Shown piece after piece: positions 36,501 through 49,240 of a stretch of DNA of 64,000 bases (positions are counted from its first letter, which is position 1; each line of letters begins with the position of its first letter). The translations under genes were made by a program, and so were the position numbers. This DNA is from Membranipora membranacea (taxonomy: Eukaryota > Bryozoa > Gymnolaemata > Cheilostomatida > Membraniporidae), in NCBI GenBank assembly GCA_914767715.1, contig OU612067.1, forward strand, positions 10,044,001-10,108,000, in the 5' to 3' direction. The notes beneath the pieces are model-generated. The model searched no databases. It was not told the DNA's origin and saw nothing but the letters and a program-made list of their open reading frames with translations.

Positions 36501-39500
36501 GAGGTACCCTCGTGTCTAAACACTCTGTAACTCGATGTTGATCTGCATCGATTATCTCATCAACAGTTGAGCTCACTATATTGCTCCTAGAGATCATGAT
36601 TGGTACTGTTGCGCCCTCTATTACTTCAAGTGTTGAAGTCAGATCAAGCGGTCTAGCATCTGGACGCCATGCAGCCTCCCTGTAAGCTTGGAGAACCTTC
36701 ACCGCATCAGGCCTTGTGCAGCGACTGCTCACTCTAAAAACAAAGAGAAGACATTGGGGTAACTTGACAGAAACTACTACATGTCAGAAGTCATCTTTAA
36801 AACTGGTATTGATAAATTCTAAAGATCAAAAGCTTTCATGTGAGCTGATGTTCAATTCTCAAAACTCAAGTCCTAAGCGTTAGCCTGGCAGTGAAAAGTG
36901 GTCATGTTGGCAGTATTGTACATCAGGTCAGGACTTTTTTTTATATACGTCCACCATTGAAATATTCGAAGAGCCCAGATATCAGACGGCTAAGTTCAAA
37001 ATTTCTTATTTTAGTAAGCATAGGCTAATTTGAGACTGCCCACTACTGTTTTATTAGATATAATTTTAGGCCTAAATCAATTTGGGCCAGGTTTTATCCT
37101 GGAACGAGCCTCTTGGTTTTGGCTAGCAAAGGGCTGTCCTAGGCTAGCCTAGGTCAATATGTTGACTGCAAATGGATGGGATACTGGACAACCTGATAGT
37201 ACTGACTAGTAAGTTTTGGGAGGGGACAGATTTCTGGTTTGGTGACGTGGATAAGTTGATCGATCTGCTTACAGCACTGGTTTCCATCAGAGGGATTTGT
37301 TAATGGTATTCACTTGTAACAAGCCCCATTTGCAACATTATTTTTTGGTCGGGAGGGCATAACTTTATCAGTGATCTACATCTCTGAGTATATTACGAGT
37401 GTAGTATTTAATAAGTACTGACTTTTCATTGTGTTGATTACAACAGGCGAATAGCAAAGCTGGCAGCATGTACCTACATGCAGCTCTCACAATTAGCCAC
37501 CATTGACAAGTTAATTCCATTCCATATAAATCATACCAATGGGTGGGAAGAAATGTTCACAAGCCTGGGTGAATCGTCGCCGACGACGACGACCAGCCAG
37601 TATTCTATTACAAGACAGAGTTTTCAATTGTGGTCTTATCATGCTGAAACCAACCCTAACCTGACCAAACTGCCATGTTTTTTGGCGACTCTATCTCGCA
37701 TTGTGTTTGTGTTTCTAAGGCATGATACCAAATGTAGAATTATTGCGAAGTGTTTTCCATGACTTTAAATTAAAAATTTAATATACATACAGAATATCAA
37801 TCTGAACTCCTTTGCTAATTTCTTGATTATACAAAATACAGCTGTGCCCCTTATAATGAGCTGAGTTTCTCTTGTCTATTTATTAGCTATTATGGCTAGG
37901 AGGGTAATCATTTTCAGTTTCATGCAGGTTGATGTTTACATTCATGGTCATCATTATGGCAGTAAAATTTTAGCTTTTGGCACAGTGGGGGATGTGCAAG
38001 TCTGCATTTGGTTGTGTTAATGAAAAAAAATAACAACGCCAATTAGTACCGAAATGGTACCCGAATACCTAATGTTCATCATGGAACAGTTTAATATTGG
38101 TTAACGTACATGTACTACCAGTTTTCAAACTAGCCTTTTCTTAGTTAGACTTAGAGCTTCAAAATGATGGGAAATAATCTATTTACACGAAAAACATCTT
38201 AACAGGGCATGGTTTAACAATAGAACATACCACGCAACACTACCCAAGTCCCCTGTTTCCGCTGCTAGTAAATCGATGGTGTGAACAAGCTTGGGCCTAT
38301 TAAATCACACATATTTTGCTGCAAAAGGTAAGTAGTACCTTTTGGCCTCATTGAAGGCTATGAGAATTGATTTTTCCTCATTTGACAAATCTTCACTATC
38401 AGCTGATGGCGCTTGAAGAGACAGATTGGCAGCGACTTGTGTAGGAGGATCCGAGTTGCCAGATGTAGTGGCCGCTTGGTTGGAGACTTCAGTTTCTTGG
38501 ACTTCACGAGCTGTAAAACCATGGACACTGAGAGTGCCGGTACCAGAAGAGACTCTTGATCTGGTTGCGGCTGGTCTCCTGGATGTGCCGGTAGCTGCCG
38601 GTCGATTGCTGCTCCCTACCAGCTGCTCAGATACGACCTCTATATCCTCGTCACTATCAGCAGTACCTCTAACAAATATTAAATCAAGCATAAATCCAGC
38701 CAAATCTTGGGCGAATGAAGAGTGACACCAATAAAACTGCTGCCGATGTCGCAACATCTCGGCACTTTGGTCAAAGCACACTCATCAATTCATCATGAGC
38801 CAGTTGACATCAACGCCACTGCACACCAATACTAAATGTTTGGGAACAAAGCTGAAGCCCTTTTGATTTGACAGCAAATTAACACTTCAATCGACTCAGG
38901 GAATATGCCAGCACCATAAAAGCAATGAGTAAAAGTATGTGATTCTCTCAACACTAGTAGTTAATAATGGAATGTCAATGTTGAAACTGATTAGTGATCC
39001 TGATTTTTTTACATGTGTTTCAAAGGTTGTTGCTAAAAATAGCACCGTTGCTCCATTTTTTTATTAAAATTACAATAATTTCTCCAAAACTACCCAGCAA
39101 CCTATTTGCCCCAGGGGGCAGCTCTGAACAAAGCATACACTATGCTCAAGTCTTTCTTGATTTTCTACCACCTACAACCATAGACCTAATATAAATATTT
39201 ATTTATATTAGGTCTATGCCTACAACACATTCTCTGACTTCTGACAAAAGACCCCATACAAAGACTCAAATTCTGAGGACTGAAATATACCCCCAACAAG
39301 TCACCATAACGCATAATTATACCTAGAAAGGCAATTCGTTGTCAGTTACTCAAGCAACAATTATTAAAAGTCTTTATATGGCCTATAATATACATAGTAA
39401 ACCATAATTTGATTAGGAGTCTTCTACACAATCATATTGTGGAGACAACTCTTTAAAAACCCTAGAACTCCAATTGCTCTAGCAAATGTTGAGAGGCTCC

Positions 39501-42500
39501 TGAGAACAACTCCCTACAAAGATGACTTTGGAAGTGTATAGAACCTCCCTTAACATTGAGAAAGACCTGTGCGTAGTGTAGCATCATTTTGCATAATCCA
39601 ATGCCAGTTTGAGTTCTTTACTGAAGTGTACACTGCACCACACCATTGTTGGTTTGGTAGACCAGACTAGGTGAACGCCTTAGAGCAACATCAGCTTCAA
39701 CTAGAATATCAGAGAATACATTTATATAGGGCATGCCGATATCAATGTGAGACAACTCAAAATTTCACACACCTGGTATTTGTGGACTCTTCATTACCAC
39801 TCTCATTCAAGGAGATAGCTGGCAGGTCATCTCCTTCATCTTTTTCCTCACTGTAAAACATACAATTATACTGATGATACTGATGATACTAATGACTTTA
39901 TCAGCTTTGAATGTTACCACCATATCAGCAAACTCATGGGCTCCTACCTATCGGCAGCTTTGGTTCGTTGGTCTGTCCTGGGTCTTCAAACATCGGTTAT
40001 AATTAGTGTCACAATCGATGCCACTGGCTGAACCAGGCACTTGCATTCAGGTTGCTAATAAATCCTATTGAATAACTGCTTATACAATGAGCAGGGTTGC
40101 AAAGTATCTGATGACAGTCAACTCATCAGAGCTTTTCTAATATGCTAAAATTGGAATGTTCAGGTATATGACTAGGTAGATAGATATAATAATCTCCAAT
40201 CAGTTTGATATTCTAATAAGTTCAATTCAATACAAAATTTCCATACTATCCTTTGCAATTCCCGGTTCGACTTCTCTAAATTTTAAGTAAAAGCACAATA
40301 AATCTTCCATATACATTGTACGTCATTATCTCATTTTGACAATGAAAGTAATGTCATGTTTGGAATCAGCATGCCCAAAAATGTCTAAGACCAGTATTCA
40401 ATTATCACTTCCTGGTTGGGTCTACTGTGAGTTGTCCACCCCTGCACATGCAGAGATAAAAGAGGACAACTGACATTTTTTACTAAAAAAATTTTCTGAT
40501 TCATGATCGAAATTTCAACTGTTTATCATGTTTTATTCAACTCGATACCTCTAAAGCCTCATATTGATTCCTTGGATATTTTTAAGTCCTTACATGCAAA
40601 CCCATCAACATACATTGAATCAAGAGGAGAGCCTAACAAATACCTGCAAACAGTTGTGGCAGTTTATGAGTCAAAGTGACAAGTAAATTGTATGTGCCAT
40701 GTGTAACTGAAAGCTGCATGTTAGGCATTGACCTGTTCAATACATTTCAGACATGCCTATGCCTATCAAATCGATTGAAAATACGAACAATGCAAACATG
40801 AGAACAAGAAACACTTTGCCAACGGAACAGATTTAACTTTGACAACCAACCTTTTTGTGTCCTGTAAATATCATAAATGTTTATAATTACACAAAGGTCC
40901 TGCATGTACACTAATGTACATTTTTACTATCTTTATAAGATCATCGGAAATTAATGATCATAGTGACCAGGGTTTTCCTGGTGAATGCTAGACAAGTGGA
41001 GTGAATTGCCCAGAATTGATAATTATGCATTTTTCCAATAAGAACCTCTTTTCAAGGGTGATAAAGCTTGGGGGTTTGCCTTGGAATTTATAAAACAAGT
41101 TATCAAAATGCACAAAGCATGCTTACATCAAATAGTGATACCGGATTCAAGTTTTAAACTAGGCCTATGTAAGATTCAAACAGCAATGATCGGAAATACA
41201 TTAAGGGCCAGTGATTATTTTCATGATTTCAATATCCAATGAGGTGCTATCAGCATAAAACCTTGATAAAAAAAGCTAAGGTATGCAAAGCATTTAACTA
41301 GCCGACTCCTACTCAGCCAACAAGCTGTCATTCAAGTATCATGCATTTTTTCTCAGTCATTGCTTAATTGATTGGTAGCTGGTAGTTTTCTATCTGAACA
41401 GATAGCTCACCTGCACAAAGTAGCTGTCAGGTAGAGTCACTGCGTCGAGCTCTCTGCTGGGTAAGAGGTATATGTACTTAGACTGTCCGAGAACCTTTTT
41501 GAGGTTAAGAGCATTCAATGTCTGATCTGGTGGCAGATTCGGAGGTACTAGGTTTCGAGAGACATCTATCATAATCTGGGTAACACTAAAAATGAAATAA
41601 GGATGTCATTTAGTACGGAAATAATACTTTTTATAACTATCTGACTTTAAATGGAGTTACCAAGGCAGCTCATGTGTAGGCTACCGAGACATGGTATAAT
41701 AATATTTTGCAACTATTACATTACGTCTATGGTAGGATACAATTAATATACCAGACAAGGATTGCTTGCCCTGGATGGAATGCTAATTCAGCATTAAAAA
41801 ACCCCTCACTTCACGTGTGACGTGACATGTCGTGTCCAAAGATACTCAGTAATTTCTGTACATGTATAATCAGTGTTATATTGGAATGCATCATTAAATT
41901 TATATTTCATCTTAACTAGGTGTAATAAAGGCAAAAGGTATATGCCACAACATGCAGCCGTAAGCCTTCTTCAATGTATCGCCAAGATAGTCATTTAATT
42001 ATTTCAGCTCACATGACACAAACGATTCTACAGGGTGTTGTTGAGAGAAATTGTGAATGGAGATAAAAATTCGGGCCCGCATACGCTACTAGTATAATAG
42101 ATAAGGCATAGAGCTATTGATTGCGGGAATCTAACGAATTGCTAATAATATCTGACGGGCAGGTTTGAAGCTGTATTTGTGTAAAATAAGGTGGGAAAGA
42201 CCTATTTTTGACCAATTTTCTCTGCTTCAATTGGCAGTGTTGACTGTACCCCACATTTAATAACTCCACGCTTTATCTAGTAGCACATACAGCCCAAATT
42301 TTTAACTCCCCACCCAAAATTTGCTCCAAAAGGATCATTACTGTGCTAACAAGCTTCGTACTGAAATGTCCCGTGTATGCAATTTGAGTAGGGCTGTGGA
42401 GAAAAATTGAGAAAGAAATATGTGATATCCTCCGTGTGTGGTATCCATCATTCCAGATTTCATTTCTATGTTGTTGTGACCCATAGACTTAAAGGGGAAC

Positions 42501-45201
42501 ACAACAAAGAAAATTGATGTTGACTGAAAATGAAGAGTCTCTCAGCAGCTTTACCGGATCGGAAACAGAATTTGTCTATCATGCTTAGTTTCCAAGCAAA
42601 TTGAATTTGTATTATGCTTGGGATTTCCCAAAGGATTCCAAGGTTGAGAAAACCAGCAATGAAGCCTCAAAAAATCTTGCTTTCTATGTACAGTAGATCT
42701 CTGAATTCAGTGTCACATAGTTTATTAATAATTGCAGTAGCATAAAACAAGAGCTCGCGTCTTATGCCCTGCTCAGTCCAAAGATAGCATTTAATCGAGA
42801 TTATAAACAAATCAACTTCCTTTTTGTTGACGTCAAATCAAAAATTTCACACTGCTGTAAAATTGAATCCGGCGCACCTAAACAAGTCAAATTTTGTTTC
42901 TGTGCTCAACTACAGTTCCTCCATGAGATATGAGCATTTCAGCAAAATCTATTTTTCACTCCCCCTGTGTTGTGTTTAGCTTTAATTTAATATAATAAAC
43001 ATGGCATCAGTGTCTGTTCTGCTGAACAATTAATTCTATGTCGCAATGTCACAGAAATTCCAACAATATATGTCCCACTTTGGACTGTATAGTCTAAGTG
43101 AGGCACATATCAAGTCCATGATGTGACCAAATCTGACAAAAGGAACCCTTGTACAGTCCCCAGATTTGGAGACTCTCATTAAAGACACCCCCTCTGCCTC
43201 TTTGTGAAGAGGAGCTGGGTTAGCGGCGGGCATGGGTATAAGGCTACAGCAGAAACAAGAGCTTTGGCCAACTTTGTGAGGACTGCATTTCTATGAGTGC
43301 ATACAGGGTACTACTAACCTTGCACCTTTCAAAACACCCACAAACAGTTCATTAAACATCCTTATCATGTCCTGCTTGGTATATGAAAGGGTAATTTCAA
43401 CATTTCCATATGTATGTGCTTGAAGATAAAGTGCAAGTTTTTCCGCCCCCATGGGTACTTTCCTAGCAGACGGGGATGTCATCAGTGTGACTGTTTTTGC
43501 GAACATGCGACCTTGCATCATCCTTCCCCCACTCTGATCACCAGCCCTGTAATAGAAAAAAGTTGTTTATGCTTGGGGCCAGGAACAAGTTGTACAATGG
43601 CCAATTGGGAAACCTAAGGCTGGTCTGATGATTATAATCAAATTGTAGTTGCTGGAATAGCTGAGTACCAGTAGTAACAAATGGCATGTATTTAAATATT
43701 TGAGCCTTGAACATCTGTCAACATGGTGAAATACACTGTTACATACCATTAGGCCATTCAAAATTAATGTGTTGGTCCAGATATACACTTTGGGATCTGC
43801 CCTGGTGAGGGAGGAGGACTTTTATTTTAGGATTTTTGAGTATTTTTACGCTAATTGAGGCACAAAATTGATAACATCCTCTATAATTTGGATATCTGAC
43901 TTCTTTTTCAAGAAAAAAAGAATCAAATGTGCTCAATGTGAGAAGAAGGAAGGTGAGAGATGAGGTATTTTATTTCATCAGACCCCATTTCCTGTGGAGC
44001 TGGAAACTGCTAACTTACCCCCTTGTTAACTGGACCAACACATTAATTTGGAGTAGCTTTACGACGAATGGACACTCATCATAGGCCTACATAATGTTCA
44101 CTTGTTTGAGACAGAACAAAATGACCAAATGTATATACAAGTATTTTAAAACACTTGGGGGACCTGTGCCCACAGGACGCTTCACCCAGGGGCGTATTAA
44201 GCCACCCACGAGTCACATTTTTTCAGCGGGTGTCTCCCCAAAAGGGGATAACTCCCAAAGTGAAAAATTCAACAGATGTGGACAGACACTAGGGGTGATT
44301 GACCCTTCTGAGAAAAAAATCTGGCCTTATTTTTGCGCTAGGTCTACTCCTTACCTGTTATTTCAGCTTTTTTTGTTGAAAACCATGAAAAAATCAGTAG
44401 AACTAGTGGGTGGGATCATCAGTCAATGACACCCCTGGCGTCATTCGTCTGACTGGTTAATTTGGAGGTACAAAAACACATAGATAGTAGATTCTTCAAT
44501 AAAGGTTGCTTGTTATAAGCTGGATTATACAATTCAAACTCAGGGCTTGTCCTGCGGCAGTCAATATCTTCCTTACCATGGAGGAAATGATGAATTACAG
44601 TTACTGTAACACTATGACATGAATGTCGATGCATCAACGTAAGGCAACTATATATTGCCTTTGGAAATCAATTACAATCAATCAATTACAAATCGATTAC
44701 AATTACAACCAATCTTACATTGATGTTGTTGCTGTTACTGTGCGGGTCGTGCAATGGTTGAAAACCAATATACATGTAAGACTATTAGTTGCCATAATCT
44801 TCATAAGCCAGTGTGTAACAAGAACTAGCTGAGGATAGAATGTTTGCTGTATGACGTTACCCTCATTGAGAGATCTTCCATGAAATGGCTGGAAATCTAC
44901 CCATATTCTAGACCGTCAACACCAAGCTTAGGTCTAACTTCGACCAATACATTTGCCTTTTTTTATTTGGGAAGAGGAACATCCCAAAAAAAAAAAAGAA
45001 ACCAATGGATTTTGTCTAGTCTTACTGAACCGAATTTCCTATTTTGGGACCCTATTATTGCATGCTAATTGACAGGGAAATCAATTTTGGAGAAGCATGG
45101 TGTTCAAATGATAAATCATATTCATACCTTCTTCGGGTAGCTCTCCGTTGTGAGGACGGGGGAATTAGCCGGTTACGTAGGTCATTTAAGTCTGACATCG
45201 T
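33539..45201 (-). CDS. HECT-type E3 ubiquitin ligase carried by the giant element
   Basis: Exons with matching signals: 45201-45128 (start ATG 45198, MSDLNDLRNRL), 43546-43319, 41585-41411, 39850-39773 (acidic), 38668-38339 (Ser/Thr-rich), 36733-36477, 36022-35873, an exon ending 34262, and 33810-33539. Phases agree across 45128/43546, 43319/41585, 39773/38668, 38339/36733, 36477/36022 and 34262/33810. The HECT domain starts at YGGPRKEFFNLFL (36022 exon) and ends with MPTASTCANQMYLPI, the catalytic Cys at 33656-33658. The mid-HECT exons between 35873 and about 34444, and the 41411/39850 junction, are unresolved. HECT ligases take ubiquitin onto the cysteine and pass it to substrates. It resembles G2E3-like ligases. 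What it serves in a transposon is unknown; altering host repair or transposase stability is conjecture. Confidence 0.75.
39179..39218. mobile_element. CATAGACCTAATA foldback MITE, copy 2 (40 bp)
   Basis: Near-perfect 40-bp palindrome, CATAGACCTAATATAAATA mirrored to TATTAGGTCTATG. Shortest member of the family in the window. Confidence 0.75.
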
Positions 45202-46229
45202 CTGTAAAGTAAGATCACAATGAATGGATTAGCCTGCACGATGTTCAATTGATCTTATGGGAGCCTAATGGCTAGCATCCACGATCTTGGTTCCTTCTCT
45301 GGTATTGAATGTGTTTAGAACAAAAGCCTTTAGTTTGAAATGCCATGAGCAATGTTTGCTTGATAGTTAGCCTAATTGATATATAAAAAATGGTGAAATA
45401 AAGACAGCAGCACCAATTCGTCCCAATCTAGGCTGTTATGTGTCAAAAAGCATGAAAGTACATTGTTGTGCATCTATCTTTCAATGCCATTTCCCCAAAT
45501 TCTCAGTCCCAGATGTAGCTAGGATAAAAAGTAAAAACAGTTTTTGAAATGGGACAGTCTGGGTCATCCAGTCAGCTGGCTTTTGTGACCAAAATTCTTC
45601 TACTTTCAGAAACGCATAATAGTGCCTAAAATCCTAACTCGGTTGTCAGTCCCTCATATGGCTAAATACACTTCTGCAGGTCAAACTCCACTTTCTACAC
45701 CAGAGAGACACATCGTCCTGTGTTTTGAAGGCTTGGTTAAGCATAATATACTAGGCATAATGCATGTAGACGTAAACAAAATGATCCCAGTTGGTTTGAT
45801 CAGCAAAGAACAAACAAGCAAAGCAAAGCAGCGCTGCTGTGTTGGTCAAACATTAACGGGTGACAACAAGGGTTGAATTGACTACCATAACCAAAGCAAA
45901 CTCACTGGCAATAAACTATAATTAGTATAGTATTTTATAGTGTACCCTGTCACCTTGACACCTTGGGCTCACACCTGCTAGCCTCGGTTGAAGGGGTGGG
46001 GGCAATGGAGTAATATTTTGGGCAATTCAATTGGATGGCGAGTGACATACGTAATATAACATTCTTTTACATACATGTATATGAAATCAGGTGTGAGAAG
46101 CTTGTTCCTTTAAAGTGGGGCAATAAGTAGTCTAACTCATTCACACTCATCATAGCCCCATCTCATAGCATATCCTATTGTTTGAAGGGGCATCCACTCA
46201 ACCAATAAGTCAGAGAGAGTTGGCAAGCC

Positions 46230-46720
46230 TGCAGCCTGCCTAGCTCAGGCAGGCTGTTTCTCGTCTGGTCTGCAAAGTGGACTTTGCCCGGCAGGAGATT
46301 GTGCAAAGGGTCTACTTTGGCCCCATTGGACAGGCGAAAGTGCTTTTCCAGTGAACCAGTCCCGTTGTGGCAAAGTAGACATTTGCATTATCTCCTGCAG
46401 CGCAAACTCTACTTTTGTGACCGGATAAAGCCCCAGGGGGTTCACTCTCCAGAAACCCCCATAGCACTCTGTGAAAGAATTTCAGGGAGGTACCCTTTTC
46501 ACGTTCAACCTATATGAAACCAGTACCCTTTTTGTGAGTCTTTTGAGACAGCACAATGATGATAGATATTCATACCTATTATACTCTGTCCACCTAGGAA
46601 AAAGCACCCTATTTCTTTAAATCACTCTAGAGCACCTGTGAGCTTATAAAGTGCCCCTAAAACGTGGATTTCCTGTTGAGCCGTGTGGGTCATTTTGGTC
46701 AAGTGAACCCCCTGGGGATA
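46230..46720. mobile_element. Short palindromic segment and CCCCAGGGGG-ended MITE
   Basis: 46431-46452 (CCCCAGGGGGTTCACTC) is inverted at about 46702-46718 (GTGAACCCCCTGGGG), giving a ~290-bp element with ends like the nested element at 29350-30599. Just upstream, GCCTGCCTAGCTCAGGCAGGC (about 46232-46253) is a hairpin. No exact target duplication could be set (ATAAA occurs on both sides, offset by one base). Confidence 0.5.
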
Positions 46721-46896
46721 AATAAAGCCTGCCTGTGCTGCCTGGATCCCACTTCAATGTTGCTTTCCAAGCAGCACCCAACTACATGTATTTTCCCTAG
46801 GGCAGCACACTGATTTTGGGAAGCACTACCATAAATCAACTCAATCTTGTAATCAGTGAGCTAGGGTAGCAAAGATTTAATTCTATGAGGGTGGCC

Positions 46897-46949
46897 CATA
46901 GACCTAATAATAATATAATTAAAATATATATATGTATATAAGGTCTATG
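46897..46949. mobile_element. CATAGACCTAATA foldback MITE, copy 3
   Basis: CATAGACCTAATAATAA is mirrored by TATAAGGTCTATG with an AT-rich centre. All three copies in the window lie inside the giant element. Confidence 0.7.
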
Positions 46950-46978
46950 GGGTGGCTATTGCAAAAACAGTGCAGTAG

Positions 46979-47003
46979 AGTTACAAAAGGGCCTTTTGTA
47001 ACT
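46979..47003. repeat. 25-bp perfect palindrome at the inner edge of the right arm
   Basis: AGTTACAAAAGG and CCTTTTGTAACT flank a single G. It sits exactly where the inverted copy of the left arm begins. Confidence 0.85.
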
Positions 47004-47890
47004 CCGACTGTGGGCATCTAGGGAGCGTGGCAGGGCTGCAGGGGGCCTGTGGTCACACTTTAGGTAGCTGAGTTAACAACTAAAAAAAAATCATACCGGT
47101 ACAGTAACTCAGTAAGTAACAGTACTCAGTACAAAATTAAACATGTATCACACCAACCATACTGGACTCTGACCAGGAAGGTGTTAAAATTGACACAAAA
47201 ATCATGGGTAGATGAGAAAGACCACAAGGGACCTGACACAAACCTAAAGTGTGATTTGTCATGGCCTTATCAAAGCAAGGAGTTGTTGATTGGCACTGCA
47301 GGAAATTGATGAATGGGTGACACTATCCGTGCTGATACTGAACGAGGAAGATGCACACCTAACGTTCTCTCTATTATACATGTAATTATCTTTATAGTGG
47401 GAGCACAGGCTACTGCTAAGTGAGGATAACTTCTCATTGTCTGTCATGTTGACTCGCTGACAATTCTTGATGCCACATAAATTTTTGTGTTGACATATCA
47501 CATATAAATGTTGGTATAACATAAATGAGAGAAGACAACTAGCAAGTGGGATACATGAATCAACAAAAATAGAAATCTTGGCATAGCAAACATGAATATT
47601 GATGTGACATGCATGAATTTCAACATATCACACACAAATTATTACATGTCATGTATGAAAGGTGGCATATCATGGATGAATGTTGGAATAGCATGCATGA
47701 ATGTCAGCATATCGCATATGAATGATGATGCAACACACATTAGAATTGGCATATAACATGGAAAAATGGGCATAAATATATAAATTATGACATGCAACAT
47801 ATAAAAGTTGGTATGCCATGTATAAAACTTGGCATATCACATATACAATGCTCTAATTGACATGACAAATTTTTACAAAGGGCTCCCCAT
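47003..47890. repeat. Inverted copy of the left arm
   Basis: Reverse complement of about 27150-28090 with scattered differences, from GGCATCTAGGGAGCGTGGCA to GACAAATTTTTACAAAGGGC. It makes the outer inverted repeat of the transposon about 1.1 kb long when joined to a terminal module. Confidence 0.8.
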
Positions 47891-47892
47891 AT

Positions 47893-49240
47893 TCAATTGT
47901 ACACTGCCCACATATACCATAATGATTTCACTCTTTACCATGAGCTCCTCTGGCGCAGATCATCATCTAGCTATTAGCTCATGGCAGATTGTCACATACA
48001 AAACATTTAACCTTTACTTTAACTCAGCTGACGTAACATACTGTGTGCTATTAAGGCTAATAAGGTAAATAATTCTTCCAACATACTTGATTTTATACGT
48101 CCTACAATTTGATGTATTGAAACATTCTCTATTTTGTATGTTATTGCAAAGCTATTTCTCTGCTTTATGATGTGCCTTTTACAACATAACTTTCACTGTA
48201 CGTCAACTTACTTATCTTTCAACTGTTCTTTACAGTTATTACGAATCAACATGATCCTGTAAAACTACACCTAATAAACCACACACAGTAAACGTTACAG
48301 TAATAACTTATTAGCCTTAATAGCACACAGTATGTTACGTCAGCTGAGTTAAAGTAAAGGTTAAATGTTTTGTATGTGACAATCTGCCATGAGCTAATAG
48401 CTAGATGATGATCTGCGCCAGAGGAGCTCATGGTAAAGAGTGAAATCATTATTGTACATGTAGTCAATGTACAAATGAACAATGAAGAAAGCTTTCACTA
48501 TGCTATAATGCTATGCTATAATGGGAGGTTTTACATGAGATAGCTTTACGATTTGTGTACGTGTTTAGTCATAATTATCAGTCATGATATGCTCTTCGCT
48601 GACCGTTACGGTCAGCGAAGAGCATATCATGACTGATAATTATGACTGATGTTCAGCATGACTTTCCAGATGTCAGGGTGAGAACTGTCATTTCTGTGAC
48701 ATCACAGCGATCAGCACTGATGAGTAGTGTTCTGTTAACACACTGGATTCAAGATACCGAGGAACAGAGCTGAGCTGTAACTCCCTCCGTTGTAGAGTTG
48801 TAGCTCTCAGGTTGAGACTTAGTTATTACTGTAACGTTTACTGTGTGTGGTTTATTAGGTGTAGTTTTACAGGATCATGTTGATTCGTAATAACTGTAAA
48901 GAACAGTTGAAAGATAAGTAATTTGACGTACAGTGAAAGTTATGTTGTAAAAGGCACATCATAAAGCAGAGAAATAGCTTTGCAATAACATACAAAATAG
49001 AGAATGTTTCAATACATCAAATTGTAGGACGTATAAAATCAAGTATGTTGGAAGAATTATTTACCTTATTAGCCTTAATAGCACACAGTATGTTACGTCA
49101 GCTGAGTTAAAGTAAAGGTTAAATGTTTTGTATGTGACAATCTGCCATGAGCTAATAGCTAGATGATGATCTGCGCCAGAGGAGCTCATGGTAAAGAGTG
49201 AAATCATTATGGTATATGTAGGCAGTGTACAATTGAACAA
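47893..49240. repeat. Large inverted repeat, ~410-bp arms, within the right end
   Basis: About 47893-48308 is the reverse complement of about 48831-49240 (shared GGTAAATAATTCTTCCAACA and its inverse, and AGCACACAGTATGTTACG). The spacer holds one terminal module (48307-48608) and the palindrome at 48567-48647. Confidence 0.8.
48567..48647. repeat. 81-bp palindrome: two element termini head to head
   Basis: 39-bp perfect arms (from AGTCATAATTATCAGTCATG to CTTCGCTGACCG) flank TTA. Each arm is the outermost part of a type-B terminus (complement of CGGTCAGCGAAGAGC). This is two termini fused end to end. Confidence 0.9.

Noticed and set aside
33539-45201. HECT ligase as an ordinary resident host gene
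   Set aside because: It lies wholly between the exact termini and target duplications of the 24.6-kb element, so it is cargo of the element in this genome.
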